NCBI RefSeq assembly: GCF_900104355.1
Contig: NZ_FNIY01000005.1
Coordinates: 283,157 to 347,156 of the forward strand
Direction: 5' to 3'
DNA length: 64,000 bases
DNA from: Phyllobacterium sp. OV277
GTDB taxonomy: Bacteria; Pseudomonadota; Alphaproteobacteria; Rhizobiales; Rhizobiaceae
Under the pieces are notes generated by a model, which was not told the DNA's origin, did not search any database, and was given only the letters and a program-made list of their open reading frames with translations. Shown piece after piece: positions 42,340-51,428 of the stretch; the stretch's first letter is position 1, and every line of letters begins with the position of its first letter. The position numbers were made by a program, and so were the translations under genes.

Positions 42340-43319
42340 GTGCGCGCCTCCCCAATGCGCGGATCAACAACGCCGTAGATGAGATCAACCAGCAGGTTTG
42401 CCCCAAGGGTCGCCAGCGTCATCAACAGGAGCTGTCCCTGAATAACCGGATAATCACGGGCCACGCTTGCCGTATAAAGTGTGAGGCCAAGACCGGGATA
42501 GTTGAAGACAATTTCGGTAACGATGGAGCCACCGAATACCGCGCCAAGCATGAGGGCAAGATTGGTCAGCACGGGCAGCATGGCGTTGCGGGCGGCATAA
42601 CCAAACATAACAGCGGTTTCGCTCAGGCCTTTGGCACGCCCCATGGTGACATAATCCTCGCCCAGCACGGAAATCATGCTGGTGCGCATGGTCGTCTGGA
42701 ATTCGCCGATGAGATAAGGCGAGAGTGTCAGCACCGGCATGATTGCATGAAGAAAGACGCTGCCGAAGAACGTAAAGTTCAAGCCGGGATCGAGATTGGG
42801 ATTGTAGGCATAGCCGACCGGGAGCCAGCGCAGAGCAACACCGAAAGTGAAAAGTGTGGCCAGGGCGATGACGACGGGTGGCACGGCAATCATCATGATG
42901 GAAAGCGGGGAGACGATGGAATCAAACCGTCCCCCACGCCGCCATGCGGCAAGCGCACCCAATGTTGTCCCGATGCAAAGGGAAAAGATAATGGCTGTAA
43001 CAACGAAAAAGGCTGTCCATCCAGCAGAACGGCCAAGAACTTCCACCACCGTCTGCGGGTAGTATTTTACCGACACCCCGAGATCGAGCGAGGCCAGTCC
43101 TTTCAGATAGTCGAGAAATTGCTCCCACAGAGGCTGCTGAACCGCACCAAACCGGGCCTTGATCGCCTCAATGGCGGCGGGCGTGGCACGCGGACCAAGC
43201 TGTGCGATCATTCCATCAACGGGGCTCCCCGGCATCAGCCGGGGAACGAGAAAATTGACAACAATGGCAAAGAGAAATGCTACGCCATAAATAGCAAGCC
43301 GGTGCAGAGGGAGCCGCAT
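42336..43319 (-). CDS. Island B: ABC permease (DppB/OppB class)
   Basis: A 327-residue permease with VPRLMPGSPVDGM near residue 27, the EAA loop DYVTMGRAKGLSETAVM and the family signature FGGSIVTEIVFNYPGLGL. Six helices are predicted. Its first base overlaps the stop of the binding-protein gene and its stop overlaps the DppC gene, so the whole transporter is translationally coupled. Paralogue of 7837-8814. Confidence 0.92.
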   Translation of the reverse strand: MRLPLHRLAIYGVAFLFAIVVNFLVPRLMPGSPVDGMIAQLGPRATPAAIEAIKARFGAVQQPLWEQFLDYLKGLASLDLGVSVKYYPQTVVEVLGRSAGWTAFFVVTAIIFSLCIGTTLGALAAWRRGGRFDSIVSPLSIMMIAVPPVVIALATLFTFGVALRWLPVGYAYNPNLDPGLNFTFFGSVFLHAIMPVLTLSPYLIGEFQTTMRTSMISVLGEDYVTMGRAKGLSETAVMFGYAARNAMLPVLTNLALMLGAVFGGSIVTEIVFNYPGLGLTLYTASVARDYPVIQGQLLLMTLATLGANLLVDLIYGVVDPRIGEART

Positions 43320-45064
43320 CAGCCGTTATCTCCGCCAGCCTTTTCGTCTATCGGATGCAGGCGCAAAAGATGGATGAGCCGCATCCTGTTATTCTCGTGA
43401 TTTTCCGGGTTCAACGCTGGATCATCTTTTGAAACCCAACCGGTGAAGCGTTTTGTGGAAAATTGATACCAGGTCGGGCCATTGAAGAGAGGAACGACCG
43501 GGAAGTTATTGGCAACGACCAATTGAATCTGGTTGAAGATCGACTTGCGTTCTTCGATCGTCGTTGCTCGCTTGTAATCGCTGAAAAGCTTATCGAGGTC
43601 AGGATTGGAATAGCGGGATGGTGCGCCAGTGATGCGGCCGCCAAACGCTGTTGCCAGCGATTGATAGTAACCGCGGAAAGGCGTTGGACCATCAGCGCGT
43701 GAATTGATCAGAGTATCGAAATTACCCTCGACGATCTGTTTGCCCCATTGCTCATATTCCGGTGTAGTAACGGAGACATTGATCCCGACTTTGCGCAGAC
43801 CTTCGGCTGCGATTTGCACCGCGTCGATCCAGTCCGTCCAGCCATTGGGGACCATGATTGAAAAGGCAATCGGTTCGCCTTTTGGCGTCGCGCGGAAACC
43901 ATCGGCACCTTTCGCATATCCGGCAGCATCAAGTGCTTTGTTGGCCTTCTCGATGTCGTAGGTCATCCACTCATCCTGAGCTTTCTCAGCGTCAGGATTG
44001 CGCCAACTGTCAAAGCGCGGGGGAAGACCACTGGCGTGCAGATTGACCACCGGATAACCGAAACCCGCAATGTCGACCATTGCAGTCCTGTCCATCACAA
44101 GGCTGACCGCATGGCGGAACGCGATATCATTGAACGCGGCGGCATTGCCGGGCTTCGTCGTCTTGAGGTTCATCTGGAAGGCAACGGTTTCTGCCGATGG
44201 CTGCCAGTAATGATTGTGCTTCGGGTCCAGCGAAACGTACGTCTTCTCGATCTCGGGAATGAACGATCCGAACCAGTCCATCTGCCCGTCGGGCAATGTG
44301 GCCAATATCTGGTCGTTACCAGAGATTTGCGGCAGTTTCAGGCAATCGATTTTGAGGGAAACCGTGTCCCAATAATTCGGGTTGCGGCATTGCTCATAGA
44401 CCTGCGGCGTGAAGCGGCGGATCTCGGTCATCGGTCCGGAACCGACGGGATTCTCATTCTTAAAGGCAAGCGGATCGGCAATATCCTTCCAGATATGCTC
44501 TGGAACGACAGGCAGATCAGACAGTGATTCCGGGAAATGCGTATCAACATCCTTGAGGGTGATCTTGACCTCAGTTGGCGATGGCGCTTCCACAGAGGCG
44601 ACGCTGTCCGCAACCCCGACAAAATCAAGAACCGGGTTTTTGCGCATAAGTTCAATGGTGAACTTGACGTCGGCGGCGGTCAGCGGCTTACCGTCTGACC
44701 ACTTCACCCCTTCGCGAATGGTATAGGTGATCGATTTCAGATCGTCGGCAAATTTGAAGCCCGTCGCTAAACGATAAGTAGGCTTGCCATTGTCGAGTTC
44801 GTTGAACACAACAAGCGGTTCATAAACGAAATCAAGCGTACTCTGGCGGCGTCCGCCCACGTCAAACGGGTTGAAGTTACGCACCCAGCTTGTCTGTTCT
44901 TCAATATGCATGGTGAGAAGCGCTTCAGCGGAGGCACGCGTTGTGCCTGTCAAAGGGCTGGCGGCAAGAAGCGCGAGGCTAATGATGCCCGCAGCGGGAA
45001 GAAAGTGCGTTAGTCGGGAAGTCATCGAGAGTCGGCGTGTTACGGCATTCCTGTTCAAGGTCAT
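43319..45064 (-). CDS. Island B: extracellular solute-binding protein, family 5
   Basis: A 581-residue periplasmic binding protein. The N-terminus has a basic stretch then a hydrophobic core (FLPAAGIISLALLAASPLTG), signal cleavage after about residue 45 (ASA). The mature start LTMHIEEQTSWVRNFNPFDVGGRRQSTLDFVYEPLV parallels that of the island A protein, as does the late motif PVVPLFNGPTWYQFSTKRFTGW. An in-frame ATG at 45025 would shorten the leader; GGGGA precedes the chosen ATG. The shared NFNPF and WYQ motifs argue that both proteins bind the same kind of ligand, probably GlcNAc-containing oligosaccharide. Confidence 0.92.
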   Translation of the reverse strand: MTLNRNAVTRRLSMTSRLTHFLPAAGIISLALLAASPLTGTTRASAEALLTMHIEEQTSWVRNFNPFDVGGRRQSTLDFVYEPLVVFNELDNGKPTYRLATGFKFADDLKSITYTIREGVKWSDGKPLTAADVKFTIELMRKNPVLDFVGVADSVASVEAPSPTEVKITLKDVDTHFPESLSDLPVVPEHIWKDIADPLAFKNENPVGSGPMTEIRRFTPQVYEQCRNPNYWDTVSLKIDCLKLPQISGNDQILATLPDGQMDWFGSFIPEIEKTYVSLDPKHNHYWQPSAETVAFQMNLKTTKPGNAAAFNDIAFRHAVSLVMDRTAMVDIAGFGYPVVNLHASGLPPRFDSWRNPDAEKAQDEWMTYDIEKANKALDAAGYAKGADGFRATPKGEPIAFSIMVPNGWTDWIDAVQIAAEGLRKVGINVSVTTPEYEQWGKQIVEGNFDTLINSRADGPTPFRGYYQSLATAFGGRITGAPSRYSNPDLDKLFSDYKRATTIEERKSIFNQIQLVVANNFPVVPLFNGPTWYQFSTKRFTGWVSKDDPALNPENHENNRMRLIHLLRLHPIDEKAGGDNG

Positions 45065-45115
45065 GTCTCATCCCCATTTTCAAATGATTGGCGTCGTTTT
45101 GTTCCCTTTAGGTCA

Positions 45116-45159
45116 ATCAATTTGATTTAATGCTAGGCATGGAGATATGCGCTTGTCAA
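45116..45159 (-). promoter_or_regulatory. Island B promoter with adjacent dyad
   Basis: On the minus strand TTGACA (45159-45154) is followed after 18 bases by TAGCAT (45135-45130), a reasonable sigma-70 promoter. An 11-bp palindrome ATCAATTTGAT at 45116-45126 sits at the expected start site and could be an operator. It lies about 50 bases upstream of the binding-protein start. Confidence 0.55.
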
Positions 45160-45348
45160 CAGCCACAATTTTGCCACACAATCCAACGCCGGATTTCGGG
45201 AAAAATGGAGGTAGGACAACCCAAATGGCTCATCAGAAACCGCTGAGAATCACCTTGCAAGACGGTTTTCGCATCCCCGTTTTATGGCCTCAAAGATGAC
45301 GTTGCCAATTCATCCAATAATGGTTTGAGAGGGCTTTTGGGGCATTGA

Positions 45349-45918
45349 TTATCGCAGATGTTTTTCTGCGGCGAGCGCCAAGCATTCTTTAAATGCAGTC
45401 AGGTCAATAAGAATATCAGCATCTGGCACGGCTTTTCTGATGAACACGCCACCACGCGAAATAATGCCGCCCTCGAGCATGAGGTTATCGGCCATGTCAA
45501 AATCTTCAATGCTCAGGCCATCGGGTCCAGTGAGCCTGCTATCGGCGCCCGAAATGACCGCTCCGCCATAATAATCCCTGCTGGTGCGCTCGAGATAGCT
45601 TTCAGCGACGTTTGTGTAACCATAGACATGGCGGCCCAGCGCGCACATGAAGCCAAGCTCGAAAGCCGTTCCGACATCGGCGCTGATACCGCGAAATGGC
45701 GTCAGATTCGCGATGATTATGTCCGAGGCCAGCATGAGTCGTTCGTCGATAGCGCTGATCGCAATTCCGCGCTCATACTTGCTGTTTGTAGGCGGAATTT
45801 CCAAATCGCCGGGTGCGAGCGGCGTAAATCCGGCGGCGCGTGCCAATTCGGCTTTATGTGCCAAAACTTCTCTGGCATTGCTCAAAAAGACCTCGGGGCC
45901 AGCCAGATATACTTTCAT
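45349..45918 (-). CDS. Nucleoside 2-deoxyribosyltransferase-like protein
   Basis: A 189-residue enzyme of the NDT fold, which exchanges or hydrolyses the base of 2'-deoxynucleosides or nucleotides. Family motifs: start MKVYLAGPEVF, SAIDERLMLASDIIIANLTPFRG and SADVGTAFELGFMCALG, whose Glu is the catalytic nucleophile. ATG at 45918 follows AAGGGG by about 8 bases; the frame extends upstream to 46011 with a poor leader. Some relatives are nucleotide-cleaving (Rcl/DNPH1-like), so the substrate may be a deoxynucleotide. Stands alone between island B and the second porin. Confidence 0.88.
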   Translation of the reverse strand: MKVYLAGPEVFLSNAREVLAHKAELARAAGFTPLAPGDLEIPPTNSKYERGIAISAIDERLMLASDIIIANLTPFRGISADVGTAFELGFMCALGRHVYGYTNVAESYLERTSRDYYGGAVISGADSRLTGPDGLSIEDFDMADNLMLEGGIISRGGVFIRKAVPDADILIDLTAFKECLALAAEKHLR

Positions 45919-46151
45919 GATCGTCACCCCTTCCCCCAGAATTTGCAGGCTCAAACTATTGCCGAAATGCCACAGTGACACAACCAACCGCCGGGCTTCA
46001 AACAAAAACACACGCTATCCGCGAACTGGATCAGTTGCGTGATAAAACCGTTACATAACTCCATTACCGACGACGCAGACAGCGATTCCTACTGTCCGTT
46101 GTGAAGCAATTCAGCCAAGCAACTTTCCAATAGATTGTGTGGAGATCACCC

Positions 46152-47231
46152 ATGACCATCAAGAGCTTACTTCTCGGCTCTGCTGCAGCTCTCGTTGCAG
46201 TAACTGGCGCACGCGCTGCTGATGCAGTTGTCGTTGCTGAACCAGAAGCCGTTGAATATGTTCGCGTTTGCGACACTTACGGCAAAGGCTTTTTCTATAT
46301 CCCAGGCACGGAAACATGCCTGAAAATCGGTGGATATCTGCGTTACGACGCCAAGGGCGGCGATGATGTCTACAAGGGCGGCGAATTCGGAACCTGGCAG
46401 AAAAAGACTCGCGCCACGGTCCGCGTCGATGCCCGTTCGGAAACCGAACTTGGCACCCTGCGTTCCTTCATCGAAACACGTTTCGATTACACGAACGGTT
46501 CCAACAGCGGCGGCACGATCCCGCAGGCTTTCATTGAGCTAGGCGGTTTCCGCATCGGTGTTGTCGATGAAATCTTCGGTACATGGACTGGCGACGCTGG
46601 CAACATCGTCAATGACGACGTGATCAACTACCAGTCAGGTTACAGCAATCAGGTCAGCTATACATTCAATGCAGGCAATGGCTTCTCTGCCATCATCGGT
46701 GCTGAACAGGGCCAGGTACAGACCGCCAGCTATTTCAACTATGATTATCGTATCGACGATTACATGCCGCATGTACTCGCCGGTGCAAAGTACGAACAAT
46801 CCTGGGGTAAGGTTTCCGGCATCGTCGGCTACGACTCCAAGATCGAAGAATGGGCCGGCAAGCTGCGTCTGGACGTGAAGTTCACGGACACTGTTTCTGC
46901 ATGGGTCATGGGTGGCTATCAGTCAAATTATAACGATGCAGCTCTCGGGCAGCGTAACTGGTTCGGCACCTGGGAAGGTGACTACGCCGTTTGGGGTGGT
47001 GTTGCTGCCAAGGTTTCGGACAAGGCAACTGTCAATGCACAGGTTGCATACGAATCCGAAGGCACTGTTGCTGCTGCTTTGAACGTAGCCTACGAAATCG
47101 TCCCCGGTTTCATGATTACACCTGAAGTGAACTACACGAAGTTCGATGGCGCCCGTAAGGACTACTCGATTGCTCATGGCGGCAATGACGACGCATTTGG
47201 CGGCGTTATTCGTTTCCAGCGCAACTTCTAA
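46152..47231 (+). CDS. Outer-membrane porin, Omp2b/Porin_2 family, copy 2
   Basis: A 359-residue porin. Signal peptide MTIKSLLLGSAAALVAVTGARA, then ADAVVVAEPEAVEYVRVCDTYGKGFFYIPGTETCLKIGGY, nearly identical to copy 1 over the N-terminus, and the same C-terminal IRFQRNF. GGAG lies 7 bases before this ATG; an ATG-less upstream codon at 46137 is in frame but gives a poor start. Loop segments differ from copy 1 (KGGEFGTWQKK here). The two copies are about 16 kb apart in the same orientation. Confidence 0.95.
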   Translation: MTIKSLLLGSAAALVAVTGARAADAVVVAEPEAVEYVRVCDTYGKGFFYIPGTETCLKIGGYLRYDAKGGDDVYKGGEFGTWQKKTRATVRVDARSETELGTLRSFIETRFDYTNGSNSGGTIPQAFIELGGFRIGVVDEIFGTWTGDAGNIVNDDVINYQSGYSNQVSYTFNAGNGFSAIIGAEQGQVQTASYFNYDYRIDDYMPHVLAGAKYEQSWGKVSGIVGYDSKIEEWAGKLRLDVKFTDTVSAWVMGGYQSNYNDAALGQRNWFGTWEGDYAVWGGVAAKVSDKATVNAQVAYESEGTVAAALNVAYEIVPGFMITPEVNYTKFDGARKDYSIAHGGNDDAFGGVIRFQRNF

Positions 47232-47248
47232 TACCTGACAAAAAATTT

Positions 47249-47277
47249 GGCGATGCCGCAATTGAAACGGCATCGCC
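47249..47277 (+). repeat. Hairpin after second porin gene
   Basis: Perfect 10-bp inverted repeat GGCGATGCCG (47249-47258) and CGGCATCGCC (47268-47277), 17 bases after the porin stop. It lacks a T-tract, so it may protect the mRNA 3' end or assist the terminator further downstream. Confidence 0.6.
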
Positions 47278-47320
47278 AGATGGCAAAGTTGATACGATCT
47301 CCAGTCAAATCCTTTGCAGA

Positions 47321-47349
47321 AACGGCGAGCCGCAAAGCTCGCCGTTTTT
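47321..47349 (+). terminator. Rho-independent terminator between porin 2 and the convergent permease
   Basis: Perfect 10-bp stem AACGGCGAGC (47321-47330) and GCTCGCCGTT (47337-47346) with a 6-base loop; the run of T continues TTT. Minus-strand tail is TTTC, so it may act weakly in both directions. Confidence 0.85.
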
Positions 47350-47374
47350 CATTGTGTAGCAGTTCCAAAACCCA

Positions 47375-48775
47375 TCAGGATGGATTGAATGCGGCAACCC
47401 GCTGACGCTTTATGAACTGATAGGCAATTGCCAGAAGTCCAAACCAGATAGGGGCTACGTACAGTGCAACCCGGGTAGACGGATCAAGACTGAGGAATAC
47501 GGCGACCATCAAAAGGAAAGCGACGACCAGCCAATTGGCAACCGGGGCCCCGGGCATACGGAAATGCACGGCCTTGGCCTCGCCCCTCGCAACCGCCCGG
47601 CGATAGCCAAGATGCGCAATCATGATAATCGACCAGGTCCACAAGCTGCCAACCAGCGAAATACTGGTGATCCAGATAAAGGCCTGCTCCGGCACCACAT
47701 AGTTCAGCACCACGCCCAACGACATCACCGCCGTTGATGCTGTGATACCAGCAAATGGTATGTGGTTACGGTTGACCCGGCCGAATATGCGTGGTGCCTG
47801 TCCAGCGCGCGCCAACGTGAACAACATGCGGCCATTGCTGAAAATGCCACTGTTGCAGGATGACGCGGCGGCTGTGATAACAACAAAATTGATCACATCA
47901 GCGGCGATGCTAAGGCCAAGCTTGTCGAATACGAAAACAAACGGACTCGTATTCGGATCAAGCTGGTTCCACGGCAAAAGTGCCATGATAACGGCCAGAG
48001 CGCCCAGATAGAAAATCAGAATACGCCAGATAATGCCATTCGTGGCGCGGGGCAGGACTTCTTCTGGATTTTCAGCCTCGCCAGCCGTGACGCCGATCAG
48101 CTCCACACCCTGATAGGCAAACATCACCATTTGAAGCGCGAGAACAGCGCCGAGAGCGCCGAAAGGCAGGAATCCGCCATGCGTCCAAAGGTTGGAGAAA
48201 CTCGCCTGCTGCCCGAGATCACCGATGCGGAAGATAATGACGGCAAGGCCGCCAAGGATCAGCGCCACAATCGTGACGACCTTTATGAGCGCGAACCAGA
48301 ATTCCAGCTCGCCGAACAACCTGACGGCAACGACATTGACGATATAAAGCACCGCCAAAGTCACCAAAGCGGGCACCCATTGCGGCACATCCGGCAGCCA
48401 GTAGTGGATATAGACGCCAACGGCTGTGATTTCGGCCATGCCGATCACAACCCACATGAACCAGTACGACCAGCCCGTGGCAAAACCGGCAAAGGGTCCA
48501 ACATACTCTTCCGCATAGGTTGCAAAAGAACCCGCCACCGGCTTGTGCAGAAGCAGTTCACCCAGCGCACGCATGATAAAGAAAACAGCAATGCCGCCAA
48601 CGGCGTAGCTCAGCAACAGTCCCGGTCCAGCCATTGAAATGGCTTTACCAGATCCAAGGAACAGGCCGACGCCAATAGCGCCGCCAATAGCAATCATATG
48701 AATATGACGGCTCTTGAGTTTGCGCGCCAGTTCGCCGTCTCCAGGCAGATTTTCTGATTGGCTCGACATAGTCAT
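47375..48775 (-). CDS. Amino acid permease (APC superfamily, AAT family)
   Basis: A 466-residue, 12-helix inner-membrane symporter of the CycA/AnsP/GabP/ProY type. The start LKSRHIHMIAIGGAIGVGLFLGSGKAISMAGPGLLLSY and the later FAYQGVELIGVTAGEAENPEEVLPRATNGIIWRI are diagnostic. ATG at 48775 follows GGAGGG by 6 bases. Specificity within the family (D-alanine/glycine, GABA, proline, asparagine) cannot be read with certainty. A perfect 21-bp palindrome about 100 bases upstream suggests specific regulation. Confidence 0.92.
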   Translation of the reverse strand: MTMSSQSENLPGDGELARKLKSRHIHMIAIGGAIGVGLFLGSGKAISMAGPGLLLSYAVGGIAVFFIMRALGELLLHKPVAGSFATYAEEYVGPFAGFATGWSYWFMWVVIGMAEITAVGVYIHYWLPDVPQWVPALVTLAVLYIVNVVAVRLFGELEFWFALIKVVTIVALILGGLAVIIFRIGDLGQQASFSNLWTHGGFLPFGALGAVLALQMVMFAYQGVELIGVTAGEAENPEEVLPRATNGIIWRILIFYLGALAVIMALLPWNQLDPNTSPFVFVFDKLGLSIAADVINFVVITAAASSCNSGIFSNGRMLFTLARAGQAPRIFGRVNRNHIPFAGITASTAVMSLGVVLNYVVPEQAFIWITSISLVGSLWTWSIIMIAHLGYRRAVARGEAKAVHFRMPGAPVANWLVVAFLLMVAVFLSLDPSTRVALYVAPIWFGLLAIAYQFIKRQRVAAFNPS

Positions 48776-48873
48776 AGCGGTCCCTCCTCCTGGCCGATGT
48801 CATGGTGCAATCGTCGATGCGACTCTAAAGTCGGCGGGATATTACATGGATCGGGGAACGCGAGAGCCTGCTG

Positions 48874-48894
48874 TAGGTCAATAATATTGACCTA
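48874..48894. promoter_or_regulatory. Perfect 21-bp palindrome upstream of the amino acid permease
   Basis: Arms TAGGTCAATA (48874-48883) and TATTGACCTA (48885-48894) around a single central A. The only gene it can serve is the permease at 47375-48775, whose start is 99 bases away. Likely an operator for a dimeric regulator encoded elsewhere. Confidence 0.6.
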
Positions 48895-48986
48895 TTGAAA
48901 CCTAAGTTGATGAACACTTGTGCGCGTAAAAAACCAAGTGAAATGGCCTGATTTGCGGCGATCAATCTAAACCGATTGAATGCCAA

Positions 48987-49006
48987 GGTAACGGGCGGCC
49001 GTTACC
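48987..49006 (-). terminator. Hairpin downstream of the Prc protease gene
   Basis: Perfect 8-bp stem GGTAACGG (48987-48994) and CCGTTACC (48999-49006) with loop GCGG, about 90 bases beyond the protease stop on the minus strand. No T-tract follows, so terminator function is only a possibility. Confidence 0.4.
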
Positions 49007-49097
49007 ATATGGCAACCCAACCGCCCGAAACGAGGGCAACGGATGCTCCACTGGAACCATCTGCCCGAAGGCGTTTAGTTCAAGCCCGCTGCTCTGA

Positions 49098-51248
49098 CTA
49101 TTTTGCCGGAGTGGCTCCCGGCTGCTGTGCTGCCACCTTCGGAACACCCGTCAAAAGGGTTGCTTCGTCGGCAACAATATTGGCAGCTTCATTCAACAAC
49201 ACATCTTTCGCACTCTTACGGGCTTTTTCGATGGCGATGTCAGCGCTGAGGCTACGCTCATTGGCCTGCAAGCCGTCATCCTGTGTTGTCAGATCAGCTG
49301 AATCCTCATCGTCGCCCGTTCCCGCACCATCGTTAACTTTCTCGCGTGATTTGAGACGCTTTGCCTGTTCATTCATCTCATTGCGACGGTCGGTTTCGTT
49401 GAGCGAAATGACCCGCTTTTCGCGCTGAGCTTTCAGATTGGCCATATCATCGACGAAACGCTGGAAATCCGGGTCCTTCTGTACCCGCGCGTCGTGACGG
49501 GTTTGCAGCTCGGGAAACACTGCCTTCAGATCAGCCGAAGGTGTGTAATTTGCTGGCGGAACCTGTGTCCAAGGCAGAGCATTATCATAGCTCGACTCGC
49601 CAAAAGTCTTGGTGTCCGAGAACCCCGGCAGGCTGATGTCAGGCGTCACACCACGCAACTGTGTCGTACCACCATTGACGCGGAAGAACTGCGCAACGGT
49701 CATTTTCAGCTCGCCAAATTTTGGCTTGGTGTTGTGCGCCAACTGATCGAGATTGACCACGGTCTGCACTGTGCCCTTGCCGAAGCTGGGTTCACCCACA
49801 ATCACACCGCGCCCATAATCCTGTATCGCAGCGGCAAAAATCTCCGACGCTGACGCTGACCCGCGATTGATTAATACACCAACAGAACCGGTCCATGCGG
49901 GTGCGGGCAGATTATCGCTCTCGACATTAACCTCACCACCGGCATTGCGTTCCTGTACAACAGGGCCTTTGCCCACAAACAGGCCCGTCAGATCAATCGC
50001 CTCAGCGAGAGAACCGCCGCCATTGTTGCGCAGGTCAATCAGGACGCTATCAATCTTGTCCTGCTTCAGTTCAGCCAGAAGATTGGCCACGTCGCGGCTG
50101 GCACTTCTGTAGTTCTTGTCGCCCTTGCGGCGCGCCTCGAAATCTTCATAGAAGGCAGGCAGCGTGATGACACCGATCTTGCGGGTGGCATCGCCATCCT
50201 TGACCGACAGAATGGTCTTCTTGGCCGCCTGTTTGTCCAGGGTGATCTTGTCACGCACAAGACTGATCGTGCGATGCTTGCCATCCGGTCCGGCATCGGC
50301 AGGCAATATGTCCAGCCGAACAACCGAATCCTTGGCGCCGCGGATCATCTTGACAACTTCATCAAGACGCGTGCCGACAACTTCCTTGATAGCACCGCGC
50401 TCGCCCTGGCCAACACCAATGATACGGTCGCCAACGGTAAGCTTGCCTGACAATTGCGCCGGACCACCGGCCATCAGTTCACGGATCGTCGTGTAATCGT
50501 CCCGCTCCTGCAAGACGGCGCCGATACCAACCAGCGACAGCTTCATCGAAATATCGAACTCGGCCGAAGCCGTTGCGCCGAAATAGTCCGTATGTGGTTC
50601 AACCGACGTTGTGTAGGCGTCCATGAAAATCTGGAACACGTCGTCGCTCTTATATTTGTAAGCGCGCTCCTGCGAATTTTCGTAACGCTTGTCGAGCGTA
50701 TCGCGAATGCCAGCATCAGTCTTACCGGCCAACTTCAGGCGCAACCAGTCATTCTTGACGCGTTTGCGCCAGAGTTCATTGCTATCAGCCTCTGTCTGCG
50801 GCCAGGGCTCCTTGTCGCGCACAAAGGGGTAATCTTCCTTGGCGCTGAAATCAAAACCCTGCTTCAGCAGTGAACGCGCATAGGACAGGCGTTCGACAAC
50901 GCGCTGCTCGTAGACATTAAAAATCGAAAAAGGAATCCGCAGATCTTCCTGATTGATGCCGTCATCAATCTTCGTGCTGTCGGCCATGAACTTGTCAATG
51001 TCGGCCTGCACGAAGAGGAACCTGTCCGGATCGAGTGCTTTGAGGAACCGGTCCATGATCTTGGCGGAGAGCGCATCGTCCAACGGAACAGGCTTGTAAT
51101 GATAACGCGTCAGAAACTGGGCGCTCAAACGAGCGGCCTGCGCCTGTTGCTGCAGCGGCGTCAGGGTCGGGGGTGTACCGGCTTCCAGCGCATAGGCAGA
51201 GGGCGCAATTGCCAGGAACACACAGAGCAAACCATATTTCATACGCAT
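49098..51248 (-). CDS. prc: Tail-specific (C-terminal processing) protease, S41 family, Prc/Tsp type
   Basis: A 716-residue periplasmic protease. Signal peptide MRMKYGLLCVFLAIAPSAYALEAG. After an N-terminal domain (LDPDRFLFVQADIDKF typical of Prc) comes a PDZ domain (MKLSLVGIGAVLQERDDYTTIRELMAGGPAQLSGKLTVGDRI) and the S41 catalytic core: RGSASASEIFAAAIQDYGRG with the nucleophile Ser, and EPSFGKGTVQT with the catalytic Lys. The C-terminal DUF3340-like helical region follows. Prc trims periplasmic and lipoprotein substrates, including peptidoglycan hydrolases. Start may be Met1 or Met3; neither has a strong ribosome-binding site. Confidence 0.93.
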   Translation of the reverse strand: MRMKYGLLCVFLAIAPSAYALEAGTPPTLTPLQQQAQAARLSAQFLTRYHYKPVPLDDALSAKIMDRFLKALDPDRFLFVQADIDKFMADSTKIDDGINQEDLRIPFSIFNVYEQRVVERLSYARSLLKQGFDFSAKEDYPFVRDKEPWPQTEADSNELWRKRVKNDWLRLKLAGKTDAGIRDTLDKRYENSQERAYKYKSDDVFQIFMDAYTTSVEPHTDYFGATASAEFDISMKLSLVGIGAVLQERDDYTTIRELMAGGPAQLSGKLTVGDRIIGVGQGERGAIKEVVGTRLDEVVKMIRGAKDSVVRLDILPADAGPDGKHRTISLVRDKITLDKQAAKKTILSVKDGDATRKIGVITLPAFYEDFEARRKGDKNYRSASRDVANLLAELKQDKIDSVLIDLRNNGGGSLAEAIDLTGLFVGKGPVVQERNAGGEVNVESDNLPAPAWTGSVGVLINRGSASASEIFAAAIQDYGRGVIVGEPSFGKGTVQTVVNLDQLAHNTKPKFGELKMTVAQFFRVNGGTTQLRGVTPDISLPGFSDTKTFGESSYDNALPWTQVPPANYTPSADLKAVFPELQTRHDARVQKDPDFQRFVDDMANLKAQREKRVISLNETDRRNEMNEQAKRLKSREKVNDGAGTGDDEDSADLTTQDDGLQANERSLSADIAIEKARKSAKDVLLNEAANIVADEATLLTGVPKVAAQQPGATPAK

Positions 51249-51428
51249 TAAAGCTTCGATCCGATTTTTGACGTTCAGGTTTCGTTATTTAATGTTGTTG
51301 GAACAATTATGGTTTTTTGGCAACCGAACGCCAGATTATTCCTGTGCCCGTCCCAATAATTTCTTTTTTCCGCTACAGTGCTGCAGCAGATTTACCCAAT
51401 ACGGGTCGTGGCATTTACAAGAAACTGC

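Larger units (their letters stand above)
48776..49097. other. Intergenic region between permease and Prc protease genes
   Basis: About 320 bases. The left part is the promoter side of the permease gene and contains the palindrome described separately at 48874-48894. The right part lies downstream of the protease gene and contains the GGTAACGG/CCGTTACC hairpin at 48987-49006. No gene is supported. Confidence 0.5.
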
